The notes under the pieces: model-generated | The model's database searches: none | What the model saw: only the letters and a program-made list of their open reading frames with translations | Told to the model about the DNA's origin: nothing | Shown: piece after piece, positions 14,763 through 23,198 of the stretch | Layout of the letters: each line of letters begins with the position of its first letter | How positions within the stretch are numbered: position 1 is the stretch's first letter | Source: Rikenellaceae bacterium | GTDB lineage: Bacteria > Bacteroidota > Bacteroidia > Bacteroidales > UBA932 | NCBI GenBank assembly: GCA_900769905.1 | Contig: CAAGIL010000179.1 | Coordinates: 1-57,763, forward strand | Reading direction: 5' to 3' | Length of the DNA stretch: 57,763 nt | Program-made: the position numbers and the translations under genes

Positions 14763-15579
14763 CCTCATTTCTCCTGTTTGCCCTGTCCACGATTTTCTTT
14801 AGCTTTTCTGGCTCGTAACGCCTCAACGCATTCGCCGTGTTCCTGCGCATGACCGCCTTGCTGGAAAGTTGGTCTACAATCTCCCTGAAATCCGACTCGG
14901 AAAGCTCGTGCGCGGCCTTGACTAGCGCGTTGTAGCCGACCTCACCTCCGCCGTTGAAGGCGGAGAAAACCGCCAGTCTAAGCTTGCGGTAAAACGAGTT
15001 TGTCGCGGTCTTCGTGTAGTCCAGGAAACCCGACTCGAATATGCCTTTCTTGCCCTCGCCGAACTTCATGATGAAGTTGAGAGTGTAGGCGCAGACAATG
15101 CAAGCCTTCTCGTCGCTTCCCTCCCTGAAACTCGTGGTGACGAAAGGCGTTTCCTCGTCATAGTCATGGTCGCACGCCCAGCATCGGAACGGCACACCCT
15201 TCTCCAGCTTAATATACTCGCACCTGACGGGGAAGTCGCCAACCTTCTTCCTGAGCCTTTCCTGCCGTTTCCTCTCGCGCTCCACGCGCCTTCTCTCGCG
15301 CTCCTCGGCCTTCCTAGCCCTCTCCAGCTCCTGCCGCTCACGCGCGATTTTGGCGCGTTCCTGCTCGCGCCTTTTTAGCTCGCTCCTGATGTTCGCCAGC
15401 GACACCTTCGCCGCCAAAACATCGTCGGGATTTTTCGACTTGTCGCGGCGCAGCTCCTCGAACATCCGCCCGATGTCCAAATCGTACAGGCTCGCCCGAC
15501 GAGCCCTTGTCTTTCCCCACTCGACAAGCGGCCTAATCCGACTGTCCTGAGCCTTCAGTCTTTCGGCAATCGTTTCCAT
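14737..15579 (-). CDS. Coiled-coil protein with Cys motifs
   Basis: The product is 280 residues from METIAERLK, after GAGGAACAG. Residues about 60-125 form a highly charged Glu/Arg coiled coil. Next come CEYIKLEKG, CWACDHDYDEE and CIVCAY, a possible zinc site like a PARP or HNH knuckle. The C-terminal third resembles a helical bundle. The function is unknown; DNA binding is suggested by charge and the Cys motifs. Confidence 0.6.
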   Translation of the reverse strand: METIAERLKAQDSRIRPLVEWGKTRARRASLYDLDIGRMFEELRRDKSKNPDDVLAAKVSLANIRSELKRREQERAKIARERQELERARKAEERERRRVERERKRQERLRKKVGDFPVRCEYIKLEKGVPFRCWACDHDYDEETPFVTTSFREGSDEKACIVCAYTLNFIMKFGEGKKGIFESGFLDYTKTATNSFYRKLRLAVFSAFNGGGEVGYNALVKAAHELSESDFREIVDQLSSKAVMRRNTANALRRYEPEKLKKIVDRANRRNEDENGKGKH

Positions 15580-15589
15580 TTTCTGTTCC

Positions 15590-16099
15590 TCAGATTTTCC
15601 ATTCCTCGCGCTTAAGGAACTCGCAGTATTTGTTCCATGCGCATTTCGCTCTTTTGGTTTCATCTGCGTATCTGTCGCTTTCCATGAACCGCTCCGCCGC
15701 CTCCTTCGACAGCTCGCCGACATTCCAGCAAATCGCCTTGACGCACCATTGGTAATACTGGACACTGTTTTTTGCAAACCCCTTGAACTTCAGCCATTCG
15801 CCAAAATCCGCAATGCTCTTCATCACTTCAGGCGGTATCGGCTCGCGCGTCGGCTTTCCCTCCGCCGCCAGCTTCTCGCTCGTCTTCATCCGCAACCACA
15901 TTTCGCACGTGCCGTAGTCGTGCGAGCGGAAACGGCACATCTTGCCGTTTATGCTGATTTCGGCGCGAAAACAGTTGTGCGCACGAGGACGGCCATAAAG
16001 CATATCCTTGTAGCTGGAGTCCCAGTAAATCGAGCCCAGATAGTCCTTCGTCTCCTCGCCATACTGCCTTGTTTTCCTGTTCCTAACGCCTATCGTCAT
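15590..16099 (-). CDS. Hypothetical protein
   Basis: The product has 169 residues. The N-terminal half has an AP2-like or integrase-N-like feel (GSIYWDSSYKD; FRAEISINGK; RFRSHDYGTCEMW). The C-terminal half is helical, similar in style to core-binding domains of tyrosine integrases, but no catalytic domain follows. No confident family. It is ATGA-coupled to the Cys-rich gene upstream. Confidence 0.55.
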   Translation of the reverse strand: MTIGVRNRKTRQYGEETKDYLGSIYWDSSYKDMLYGRPRAHNCFRAEISINGKMCRFRSHDYGTCEMWLRMKTSEKLAAEGKPTREPIPPEVMKSIADFGEWLKFKGFAKNSVQYYQWCVKAICWNVGELSKEAAERFMESDRYADETKRAKCAWNKYCEFLKREEWKI

Positions 16100-16335
16100 G
16101 GTGTTTGCCCCCTGTATTTTTCCAGAACCCTAATCCACTTTATTCCAATGCAGGAAAATCCGCCAATAAGTTGATTTCTCAGTCTGCAGGACACAAATCC
16201 ATCATCGTCAATCGTCGCATAAGGACAAGTATATTTTTTCTCGTCCCCTTCATCGCCATCGACGTTGTTGCAGAAGACATATGACGCCTGTTTGAGTGCC
16301 TTGAACACCTCGTCAAACTTCTCTTTCTCGCTCAT
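16096..16335 (-). CDS. Cys-rich small protein, tandem paralogue 3
   Basis: The product is 79 residues starting MSEKEKFDEVFKALKQAS, then FCNN, TCPYATIDDDGFVSCRLRN and a late Cys. The pattern MSE, short helix, FCN, CPYA, VSCRLR, C is shared with the two genes upstream, so the three arose by tandem duplication. The Cys residues could bind zinc. Start and stop overlap the neighbours by 4 bp. Function unknown. Confidence 0.7.
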   Translation of the reverse strand: MSEKEKFDEVFKALKQASYVFCNNVDGDEGDEKKYTCPYATIDDDGFVSCRLRNQLIGGFSCIGIKWIRVLEKYRGQTP

Positions 16336-16559
16336 TTCTTCCCCTGTATTTTTTTCAGAGTATAAATCCACTTATGGCCGTCGCATCTATGGTAAATGCT
16401 GAAGTAACCTGATATGCAGTCAATATTATTATCCTCTTCGTAAAAAAATGTGCATTTACATGGTTTTCCTTTTTCGTCAGTAAGCTTGCTTTTGCAGTAG
16501 GCGGCTGTCGCCTCCCTGAGACACTCAAGAACCTTGTCAAGGTTATCATTCTCGCTCAT
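16332..16559 (-). CDS. Cys-rich small protein, tandem paralogue 2
   Basis: The 75-residue member of the triplet starts MSENDNLDKVLECLREAT, with YCKS, PCKCTFF and DCISGYF at the positions of the conserved Cys residues. It is the most diverged copy: CPYA has become CTFF and SCRLR has become DCISG. It is locked to its neighbours by 4-bp overlaps. Confidence 0.7.
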   Translation of the reverse strand: MSENDNLDKVLECLREATAAYCKSKLTDEKGKPCKCTFFYEEDNNIDCISGYFSIYHRCDGHKWIYTLKKIQGKK

Positions 16560-16789
16560 TTCTTTCCCTTTCTTTTTGCCTCATTCCTATACCACATCTT
16601 GCACGGGCTTTCGGCGCATCCTGTGTCGTATTGCCTCAGTCGGCACGACACTGAACCGTCCTCCTCGTCGGTGCGTGCGTATGGGCAGTAACGCAGTTTC
16701 CCGTTCCTGCCCTTACGCCGATTGCAGAAGACAGAGGCCTCGCGCTTAAGGCAATCCATAATGCCCATGAATATCGCCTTCTCGCTCAT
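16556..16789 (-). CDS. Cys-rich small protein, tandem paralogue 1
   Basis: The 77-residue product starts MSEKAIFMGIMDCLKREAS, with VFCNR, YCPYARTDEEDG, VSCRLRQ and CAESPC. It has the most Cys residues of the triplet and probably a zinc site. It overlaps its neighbours by 4 bp on each side. No function is known; small zinc proteins amplified in tandem are common among phage host-takeover genes. Confidence 0.7.
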   Translation of the reverse strand: MSEKAIFMGIMDCLKREASVFCNRRKGRNGKLRYCPYARTDEEDGSVSCRLRQYDTGCAESPCKMWYRNEAKRKGKK

Positions 16790-17076
16790 TCCTCACCTCG
16801 TGCCTTCTTCATGACCTTATCTATTTTCCTTGCAATTTCCGGCTCATCGAAGAAAGCAAAGTAGTAGTCCAAATAGTCTAAAAGCTCGTACATATCGGGC
16901 GCAGCCGCCGCCAGTATGCAGTTCGCCTCATTCACCTCGTCGCCGAAATTGGCGAACTGTGCCATTGCTGTTCCCCGCACCTCGATATAGCATTTCTTTT
17001 TGGTGCTTCCGTCAGCATACGACGCCTCCTTGATAAAGTAGTACCACGGAGCTTGAGTAAACTTTTCCTTTCGCAT
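16786..17076 (-). CDS. Small hypothetical protein
   Basis: The product is 96 residues from the second of two adjacent ATGs (MRKEKFTQAPWYY), six bases after GAGGAG. It has an ANCILAAAAPDMYELLDYLDYY stretch in the second half, like the small phage family that pairs a short beta segment with a NARLIAAAPELLEAL-like helix. Function is unknown. Confidence 0.6.
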   Translation of the reverse strand: MRKEKFTQAPWYYFIKEASYADGSTKKKCYIEVRGTAMAQFANFGDEVNEANCILAAAAPDMYELLDYLDYYFAFFDEPEIARKIDKVMKKARGEE

Positions 17077-17113
17077 CATTTTCTCCTCGTGCCTTCGCCA
17101 ATACCTTCTTCCT

Positions 17114-17401
17114 TCACATCTTATTCCATCGCCTGTTTCCGATGAACTCGCCAGCAAGAAGATTGCACAAATGGATGTATTTTCCGCCAATGTCCAGAAG
17201 GGGGTGCGCGACATACGCCATCTTGCAATGTTCGGCGTTGCAATACTCGTATATCCCGCAGCACTTCTCCAGCTTCTTAATCGTCTCCTCGGTTGCCGGC
17301 AAATTTTCATCCGTGAACTGCTCCTCTCCGTCAATCACCTCGTAGAACTTAAGGTGAACGCCGTTCTCCCGTATCCATTGCTTGTCTCTCTCATAAATCA
17401 T
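17114..17401 (-). CDS. Small hypothetical protein with Cys/His residues
   Basis: The 95-residue product has CCGIYEYCNAEHC near residues 47-59, a possible zinc knuckle, within a helical context. It overlaps the upstream coiled-coil gene by 11 bp. No family is recognised. Confidence 0.55.
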   Translation of the reverse strand: MIYERDKQWIRENGVHLKFYEVIDGEEQFTDENLPATEETIKKLEKCCGIYEYCNAEHCKMAYVAHPLLDIGGKYIHLCNLLAGEFIGNRRWNKM

Positions 17402-17552
17402 TTTTTGCTCTCCGAAATTCCCTTATCCTTTTGACGATTTTCCCAATGCGCCTATCGAGCTTCCGCTTTTCGGCCATCAGCCTCTCAAGCTCCCCGACAA
17501 GCGCATCAGGCGCGTTTCCGCTATCTCCTTTCGGTGCTGCCGTATCCGCCAT
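17391..17552 (-). CDS. Short coiled-coil protein
   Basis: The product is 53 residues from the ATG giving MADTAAPKG, with GGGGCGCGG upstream. Residues 17-50 form one charged helix (LERLMAEKRKLDRRIGKIV). It overlaps the dUTPase gene by 32 bp in another frame. It may bind a partner or dimerise. Function unknown. Confidence 0.5.
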   Translation of the reverse strand: MADTAAPKGDSGNAPDALVGELERLMAEKRKLDRRIGKIVKRIREFRRAKNDL

Positions 17553-17940
17553 TTCCGCGCCCCGTCTCGGACAGCTCATCCACCTGCTCAAGCTGGACAA
17601 TCGGAGCGGGCACAATCAGCATTTGCGCGACGCGCTCACCGACTCCGTAAAGCAAGTTACCGTCGCCGATAACGTCGAAGACCGCGCTGACCTCGCCTCG
17701 GAAATCGCGGTCGATAAGCCCTATCCCGTTCGCCATCCGCATCGACGTCCTGCAGATTGAGGAACGCGGCATCAGCAACGCCGCGAAACCCTCGGGAACC
17801 TCGACCGCGAACCCCAGCCAGTAGCGTATCTGGCGAAATTCGGTTATCGGCTCGTAGGCTCTCGCCCAACAGTCAAACGCGCACGCATCCGACGTCATTC
17901 GAACCGGCAACTTTCCGCCATCTATCAGCCTTATCTTCAT
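17521..17940 (-). CDS. dut: dUTP diphosphatase
   Basis: The 139-residue trimeric-type dUTPase hydrolyses dUTP to dUMP, keeping uracil out of DNA and feeding dTMP synthesis. All five motifs can be seen: SDACAFDCWA, PRSS, NGIGLIDRDFRGEVSA, GERVAQMLI and RGNGGYGST. Motif 1 is unusual, with ACAFD where AGYD is usual. The start has GAGGAG seven bases upstream. It overlaps the upstream zinc-finger gene by 68 bp. Confidence 0.93.
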   Translation of the reverse strand: MKIRLIDGGKLPVRMTSDACAFDCWARAYEPITEFRQIRYWLGFAVEVPEGFAALLMPRSSICRTSMRMANGIGLIDRDFRGEVSAVFDVIGDGNLLYGVGERVAQMLIVPAPIVQLEQVDELSETGRGNGGYGSTERR

Positions 17941-18535
17941 CGCTTAACTCCTCGAATTTGTTTTCCTTTCTCCAACTGATGTACTCGCCGAAATTCTCGC
18001 AATGGACGCCCCGCGGACGGTGCGCGAACTCGTGCGTCCAGCAATCTCCGCAAAGCCACTCCCTAGCACCGTTTCCTCGCGACATTTTCCCGCACCTGTC
18101 GCATGAAGTCAGCTTGCCGACCTTCTTCCTGGTGCCGTCATCTGAACCCTCCCTGACACGCTCTATAAGCTCGTAAACCTCGCCCGCGTCATAGTAGGTC
18201 TTGTTGTTGAAGAACTTCTCTGGCTCAAGTGACTCGTGGACAACCATCGCCATCTCGTCGTATGACATGACGTCTTTTCCGTAGCTGTTCCACGCCATAC
18301 ACACTGTGGTCAGGCCATCAAAGCTGGATTTTCGGCATCCGCAATCCCGCCTGTTTCCTTCGCATTTTGCAAAGACCTCCCTTGCTAGCCCGTCCAGCTC
18401 CGTCTCGTCGTACTGCCTGAACTTGTCCTTTGTCTCCCCGCTCGGCTTAAGCCGCCTGTGGACAAGCTCAATCCAGTCGAAACACGATATGTACTCCCTG
18501 ATGTTATGCCAGTAGATTTTTGGCGTCATGCTCAT
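17873..18535 (-). CDS. Hypothetical protein with a zinc ribbon
   Basis: The product is 220 residues starting MSMTPKIYW at the ATG that overlaps the upstream stop. The central region has CEGNRRDCGC, and residues about 145-170 hold CDRCGK and CGDCW, a likely zinc ribbon. It might bind nucleic acid in the recombination and replication block. Its last 68 bp overlap the dUTPase start. No family assigned. Confidence 0.6.
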   Translation of the reverse strand: MSMTPKIYWHNIREYISCFDWIELVHRRLKPSGETKDKFRQYDETELDGLAREVFAKCEGNRRDCGCRKSSFDGLTTVCMAWNSYGKDVMSYDEMAMVVHESLEPEKFFNNKTYYDAGEVYELIERVREGSDDGTRKKVGKLTSCDRCGKMSRGNGAREWLCGDCWTHEFAHRPRGVHCENFGEYISWRKENKFEELSDEDKADRWRKVAGSNDVGCVRV

Positions 18536-18909
18536 CGCAGCACCTCCCGCCATATGTCGTCGGTCATTTCCATCACAAATATTTTTGAGTTTCTGAAGTC
18601 CTTCACCGCCATCGGGAAACGCTCGAAATACTTTCTCGCCTCCGCATACGGAATGTCGAGAATGTCGGCAAGGTCACTTTTCGTGCAGTATTTCGGAAGG
18701 CGGAAAACCACATTGCGGTTTCCCTTTCTCAGCTCCTCAAGCCCTCCGAACACCTCCTCAATGTCCTCCCTGACGAACAGTCTCTCGTTACCGTTGAAAC
18801 CTTCTGGCTTAAGTCCGTATTTTTTCAAGGTGTAGTTCACGCCTTGTAGGCTGTCGTACCCGTACCGCTCCGCCACCTCTATCACGCCGATAAGCCTTTC
18901 TCTGTCCAT
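18532..18909 (-). CDS. Hypothetical helix-turn-helix-like protein
   Basis: The 125-residue product has two similar helical segments, IEVAERYGYDSLQGVNYTLKK and TKSDLADILDIPYAEARKYFE, each of which could form a helix-turn-helix. A DNA-binding role just downstream of ssb is plausible. No family is recognised. Confidence 0.55.
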   Translation of the reverse strand: MDRERLIGVIEVAERYGYDSLQGVNYTLKKYGLKPEGFNGNERLFVREDIEEVFGGLEELRKGNRNVVFRLPKYCTKSDLADILDIPYAEARKYFERFPMAVKDFRNSKIFVMEMTDDIWREVLR

Positions 18910-18920
18910 TTCAGCACCTC

Positions 18921-19505
18921 CTAGAACGGCGTTCCGTCGTCGGGAAGACTGGTCGGCTTCGACGGCTGCTGCGGCATCGGCACATCCGCGTCATCGACGG
19001 GGTGACGCGGGATGTACTTCTGCGCCTGCTCCTGCGGCATCGGCTGGAACTGAGGCGGCGCGTACTGCTGCTGCGGCATCGGCGGCTGATACCCGTAATT
19101 CGGCGCATACTGCGCCGTCTGCTGCGGAGGATAGCCGCCCCCCTGCTGGTATTGGGGATGACCGTATTGTTGCGCCTGCGCAACGCCCTGTTGCGTCTTC
19201 GCGCCGAACTGCACCGACTCCACCATCAGGCGTGTGGTGCGCCGCTTCTCGCCGTTCTTGTCCGTGTAGTCCGACTGGCTCAGCCGCCCATCGACTAGCA
19301 CCTCGCCTCCCTTGCCGACATACTGGCAGAGGCTTTCGGCTGGCTTGCCGAACACGGAACAGCGAATAAACAGCGTCTCCTGGTGTTCGCCATAGCCAGA
19401 ATTCACCGCCAGCGTGAACTCCGCGCCGCTCTTCCCGCTCTGCGTCGCGAACGACTTTGGCGCGTCCGTCAGCCGCCCGCAGAATATGCACCTGTTGTAG
19501 TTCAT
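18921..19505 (-). CDS. ssb: Single-stranded DNA-binding protein
   Basis: The 194-residue SSB has an OB fold (about 1-110: MNYNRCIFCGRLT, then LFIRCSVFGKPAE, GGEVLVDGRL and RLMVESVQF). A long Gln/Pro/Tyr-rich linker follows. The acidic tail DDGTPF matches the C-terminal peptide by which SSBs recruit partner proteins. It would coat single strands during replication and RecT-type annealing. It lies beside the exonuclease and RecT-like genes. Confidence 0.95.
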   Translation of the reverse strand: MNYNRCIFCGRLTDAPKSFATQSGKSGAEFTLAVNSGYGEHQETLFIRCSVFGKPAESLCQYVGKGGEVLVDGRLSQSDYTDKNGEKRRTTRLMVESVQFGAKTQQGVAQAQQYGHPQYQQGGGYPPQQTAQYAPNYGYQPPMPQQQYAPPQFQPMPQEQAQKYIPRHPVDDADVPMPQQPSKPTSLPDDGTPF

Positions 19506-19705
19506 CTTTCGTCCCTGATTATCCGTCTTTCCCTGTCGATTACCCCGCGCTCCATCAGCGACTTCAACTGTCGGGAAATGCTCTGCGAGAACCTGTCCGT
19601 GACCTCGGCCATGTCCTTGACCGAAGGTGCCTTGCCGAACTTCCCCCAGTAGAACCTGATAAAGTCCAGCAACTGCTTCTCCTTAAGCTCGTTAGTTTTC
19701 TTCAT
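19502..19705 (-). CDS. Small winged-helix DNA-binding protein
   Basis: The product is 67 residues from MKKTNELKEK. The layout LLDFIRFYWGKFGKAPSV, MAEVTDR, SQSISRQLKSLMERGVI and RERRIIR resembles a LexA or MarR-type winged helix. It lies between the nuclease and ssb genes and overlaps both, and could be a local transcription regulator. Confidence 0.65.
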   Translation of the reverse strand: MKKTNELKEKQLLDFIRFYWGKFGKAPSVKDMAEVTDRFSQSISRQLKSLMERGVIDRERRIIRDER

Positions 19706-20858
19706 TCGCAGCCACCTCTCCAGCATCGAAGTAAAGGCATTTCCGCGCGGGCTTGTCGGTCACGAACTGCACGGTTTCCGCCTTGAAATGCTCCTTCGCC
19801 TCCTTTTCCGTCTTGAACTTTCCGCTTGCCTTTCCCGCCTTGCCAAACGCCTTCTCCAGCTTCGCAATGGATACCGTCGCGCAGTCGATGATTTCGCTGT
19901 CCGCCATGACCTCACGCGCCACAAGCCACGTCTGCGCAACGTCCGTGACCTCACGTCCTCCCGACGAGCACTTGATTTTCCATCCGCCACAGTCGCCGTT
20001 GTCCTCGACGCGCTTTTTCAGCTCCGACTCGACGGCATCCGCCAGCTTCGCGACGGCACGGCAACGACGATAAAGCTCGCTCAGCGACTCGTCATCGAGT
20101 TTCGGGATAGGCAGGTATGCCGTTTCATGCGTCGCGTTGTCAAGCGCGTTGTGGTGCGCCATATACGCCCCGCACGTGCCCAACTGCGCCGCCGCGCAAT
20201 AGCGGCACTGCTCCTCGCCGACGTTGTGCGCGGGATTGGGCGACTTGCAGGCGTCTAGGACGCGGTGGATGTAGGCGGCAATCCCGTCCATGCCGTCGAA
20301 CGTGTGGCGCGAAATCTGCCCTATGGCGGGATTGAAGAAGGTCACCTCAACCGCGTTGACTCCAAACTGCTGCATGACCGCCAGCGCGTATGCCGCGCCC
20401 TGCGGGTTTTCCGCCGCCTCCTCGACGGCGCGGAAACCAGTTTTCCAGTCGTAGACATACGCCTTTTTCGCGCTTTCGTCTATGGCCATAAGGTCAAAAT
20501 ATCCATAATACAGAGTCTCGAAAAACTCGTTGTATTCGACTTTCTGCTCGGTGTAATGTATCCAATTTTTGCCCCACCGCTCACGTTCAGACATGACGAA
20601 ATCGCAAATCTTCCACGCCAGCCGCTCCTCGTCCGTCTCGCTTTCGTCGGCCTTCGATACGTAGCTTCCCAAACCAATCATCTTGTCGATATATCTTTGA
20701 GCGAGATTGTGAATTCTCGTTCCGCGCTCCGCATACGGCGAAGGCGGCAACAGCGACCTATCGACCGCGCCCTCCTCGACGTATGACGCTGGGCAAAGCT
20801 CCCGACGGCTCAGGCTCGACGGCGAAAAGAAGTGATGTTTTCTCTCTTGAGTTTCCAT
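19692..20858 (-). CDS. Cas4-like PD-(D/E)XK exonuclease (DUF2800 type)
   Basis: The product is 388 residues from METQERKHHF. The RecB-like active site is seen as FDLM (D122), DWK (D137 and K139) and QGAAY (Q153 and Y157). Four cysteines, one near residue 22 and three in CRYC and GTC, could hold an iron-sulfur cluster as in Cas4 and AddB. It is probably the nuclease that resects ends to give single strands for the RecT-like protein encoded just upstream, with SSB downstream. The upstream sequence in frame lacks a ribosome site, so this start is preferred. Confidence 0.85.
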   Translation of the reverse strand: METQERKHHFFSPSSLSRRELCPASYVEEGAVDRSLLPPSPYAERGTRIHNLAQRYIDKMIGLGSYVSKADESETDEERLAWKICDFVMSERERWGKNWIHYTEQKVEYNEFFETLYYGYFDLMAIDESAKKAYVYDWKTGFRAVEEAAENPQGAAYALAVMQQFGVNAVEVTFFNPAIGQISRHTFDGMDGIAAYIHRVLDACKSPNPAHNVGEEQCRYCAAAQLGTCGAYMAHHNALDNATHETAYLPIPKLDDESLSELYRRCRAVAKLADAVESELKKRVEDNGDCGGWKIKCSSGGREVTDVAQTWLVAREVMADSEIIDCATVSIAKLEKAFGKAGKASGKFKTEKEAKEHFKAETVQFVTDKPARKCLYFDAGEVAANEEN

Positions 20859-20920
20859 TGTTTTTACCTTTATTTGTGCGCCTGTCCCGTCGCCGAAACA
20901 GGCGCAATGTTCCGAATACT

Positions 20921-21802
20921 TCAGCCCTGCTTCTGCTGTTTCCAGTCCTGCACCGAATTCAGGAAGTCGGGATTTTTGCGGATGTGGTTTGCGAGCTTCA
21001 CCGCGTCGAATGGCCAGCGGCGTTCCGCGCACATCTGGCGTACATCCTCGGTGGTCAGGCCACTCCCAGACAGCGCGGCATCCAGCTCCGCCGTGCCGTC
21101 ATCCGCGACGATTTCCGCCTCCTGGACTGGCTCAGGCTCGGCTGGTTTCGGGGCGTCGAACTTGCCGGGATTGATTACGATTGGCTTGCGCTCCGCGTCA
21201 TCCGCGTCGCCGTCGCCAATCTCCATGTCCGTCAGGTAGTTGTACAGCCACGCCCGCGCCTTGCGCGTCGCCTTGCCGTTGATTGCGTCCGCCCCCATCC
21301 CCGAATTGACGCGAATGGCGAAGGTCATTTCTCGGCTTTCCTGTTCGCCGTTGTAACGCCATTCAATCGTGACCGTGGACTCGGCCTCGCGGTCAGATTT
21401 CATCTTCGGAACGTGCGGCGTAATGCTGAATTTCAGCCCCGGGATTTCGCGGAGAAGTCGCCCGAAACCCTCCTTTGTGATATAGCATTGACCCGCTATG
21501 ATGTTGAACTCGTTGCCGACTGGACGGACGCCGCGCAATGTGGCCTCGATAAGCGCGGTTTTCACGGTTTCGGCATCATAGTTCTTGTCGCATTTGAAAC
21601 CAATTTTGGTATTCTGAAGTGCCATAATCGGTGCCATCAGTTCGGGCGAAAGCGACTGGCGGATTTCCACCATAGCATTTGCAACGACAATCGCGTTTTC
21701 AAACGGATTGTCAGGCAGATTTGCCAGTTGGCACGACTTAGCGAGATTGTCAAGCGCGGAAACGCGCTCGTCCTTCGGAGAGATTAAAGCTAGTTTTCCC
21801 AT
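20921..21802 (-). CDS. RecT-like single-strand annealing protein
   Basis: The protein has 293 residues. The core LSPELMAPIMALQNTKIG, then ALIEATLRGVRP and YITKEGFGRLL, followed by a KATRKARAWLYNYL helix, resembles RecT-superfamily annealases. Residues about 205-235 are an acidic/proline linker. Position supports the call, as the nuclease and SSB follow directly. It would pair complementary strands for recombination and genome repair. No start ambiguity: AAGGAAAA precedes the ATG. Confidence 0.7.
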   Translation of the reverse strand: MGKLALISPKDERVSALDNLAKSCQLANLPDNPFENAIVVANAMVEIRQSLSPELMAPIMALQNTKIGFKCDKNYDAETVKTALIEATLRGVRPVGNEFNIIAGQCYITKEGFGRLLREIPGLKFSITPHVPKMKSDREAESTVTIEWRYNGEQESREMTFAIRVNSGMGADAINGKATRKARAWLYNYLTDMEIGDGDADDAERKPIVINPGKFDAPKPAEPEPVQEAEIVADDGTAELDAALSGSGLTTEDVRQMCAERRWPFDAVKLANHIRKNPDFLNSVQDWKQQKQG

Positions 21803-21830
21803 TGTTGTTTTCCTTTTGTTTTAGTGTTTC

Positions 21831-22298
21831 TCAAGCGTCGAAACAGCTCCTGAACATATGCCTGTAAAGCCACGATACAATCTCTTTCGGCGACTTGTAG
21901 CCCGGCCTGAAGTCGAACCCGTGCGGCCACTGCTCCGTGCCAGCGTTGTAGGTCAAAATTTGTCCGCTGCAACCTGGATACTCGCCGTGGTTAACCCACA
22001 CGGTGCATCCCTCCTCGAAACGCTTTTTGATGAACATTTCCGCGCCGTCCCAGTCGGGATTGTCCCACGCGACGATGAACTCCATTTCGCGCTCCTCAAA
22101 CAGCTTGTTTATCTTTTCGACCTGCCAGTCTGGGCGCGGCTTAACGTAGCTATCCTGCAGCTCGGCGGTCACGCGCACCACACCTCCTACCTTGTTCGCC
22201 GTGATTGGCTGTGTCTCGAACTCGCGAACATCATCAACGGAGACGAGATTGCTGAAAATGTAGACAATTTTCCCATTCGACATCTGTTCTTTTTTCAT
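21831..22298 (-). CDS. Hypothetical protein
   Basis: The product has 155 residues. It begins with a beta-rich segment and ends with a helical KSPKEIVSWLYRHMF. WDNPDWDGAEMF and WVNHGEYPGCSGQ in the middle are distinctive but unassigned. The ATG follows the shared AAAACAAGGG leader. Confidence 0.55.
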   Translation of the reverse strand: MKKEQMSNGKIVYIFSNLVSVDDVREFETQPITANKVGGVVRVTAELQDSYVKPRPDWQVEKINKLFEEREMEFIVAWDNPDWDGAEMFIKKRFEEGCTVWVNHGEYPGCSGQILTYNAGTEQWPHGFDFRPGYKSPKEIVSWLYRHMFRSCFDA

Positions 22299-22317
22299 GG
22301 CTTTTTCTCCCTTGTTT

Positions 22318-22917
22318 TTATGCGTTTTCCCGCTTCAGAATTTCCTCAACGGCTTTGCTAAACCTCGTCATTTCGCACGTCTCAACGTTGTTGTTGTCAT
22401 AGATACGTTTCATATCCTCATCTGTTGCTGACCCCTTCATGCACTCAATCCACGAACGCGCGATTTCATCAAGCCTTGACGCAAGGTCACTCGCCTCACA
22501 GTGGAGGTCGAAGTCGTGGAACCTTTCGCCGTCATAAAGCCGCTTCATCGCCCGCGACGTGTCGGCGTTGATTGGCTTGAGGTCGTAGTTTATAAACCCC
22601 ATGACCCCGTTGTAGAAGTCGATGAAATTATCATCATGCTTAAGTGCTTGCAGCGGCATCCGCCCGCGCTTCGGATTGGGCGAGAAGGTCAGGAACGCCC
22701 AAATCTCGTTGAAGTCCTCGACGTTGAACTCGACCTCGACATACCGCAGCCCGTGCGCCTCCGCATCCGCGAAACAATCCTCGAACTTTTCCATCCCGGT
22801 TTCCGCGCAGACGGTTCCGCTCCACCCATAGCGCGTTTCGTAGTAGCTCCCGATAGTGTCCGCGACTCTGAACCCGTCCCTGACCTTAACCTGCTCAATC
22901 TTCTTCTCGTTCGTCAT
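22318..22917 (-). CDS. Hypothetical protein
   Basis: The product is 199 residues from MTNEKKIEQVKVRDG, behind AAGGGAACAG. It is acidic, with a possible DUF-like pattern (ETGMEKFEDCFADAEAHGLRY; then a C-terminal helical half). It is the first gene downstream of promoter-operator copy 3 except for the 45-codon membrane gene that overlaps that element. Function unknown. Confidence 0.6.
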   Translation of the reverse strand: MTNEKKIEQVKVRDGFRVADTIGSYYETRYGWSGTVCAETGMEKFEDCFADAEAHGLRYVEVEFNVEDFNEIWAFLTFSPNPKRGRMPLQALKHDDNFIDFYNGVMGFINYDLKPINADTSRAMKRLYDGERFHDFDLHCEASDLASRLDEIARSWIECMKGSATDEDMKRIYDNNNVETCEMTRFSKAVEEILKRENA

Positions 22918-22970
22918 GTCTGTTCCCTTGTTTTTTGTGTTGTGTTCGCGGCTTTTCCGCCTCATCCCAT

Positions 22971-23018
22971 ATAATAACCGAAAAGGTAACTTTTCCAGCT
23001 AGCTAGGTGATTTTTTTA
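22971..23018 (-). promoter_or_regulatory. Repeated early promoter-operator, copy 3 (diverged)
   Basis: On the plus strand TATAATA precedes GTAAC, and GTGAT lies 16 bp further on, at the same spacings as the other copies. The -35 region is changed (TTTTCCAG instead of TTTGCAAG). It overlaps the stop codon of the small membrane gene. Confidence 0.55.
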
Positions 23019-23153
23019 ATCCCGCTGCTGCCAATAGGCCGCCGAATGGCTGTCCAGCTCCTCATCCAACGCCTCGCCGAAAGCCCACGACAGAAGGAAC
23101 ATCATCCCGACCGCCGCCAAAACCCACGTCGCCATCAAAAGTGCCTGTCTCAT
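23016..23153 (-). CDS. 45-residue single-span membrane protein
   Basis: This reading frame starts MRQALLMATWVLAAVGMMFL, one membrane helix, followed by a short acidic tail (GEALDEELDSHSA). AGGAGGAAGC lies directly before the ATG, one of the best ribosome sites in the region. Its 3' end runs into promoter copy 3. Small single-span phage proteins can be holins, antiholins or exclusion factors; none is indicated specifically. Confidence 0.65.
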   Translation of the reverse strand: MRQALLMATWVLAAVGMMFLLSWAFGEALDEELDSHSAAYWQQRD

Positions 23154-23198
23154 GCTTCCTCCTATTGGGCGACGGCTCGCGCCGCCGCCCGCTCCTGA

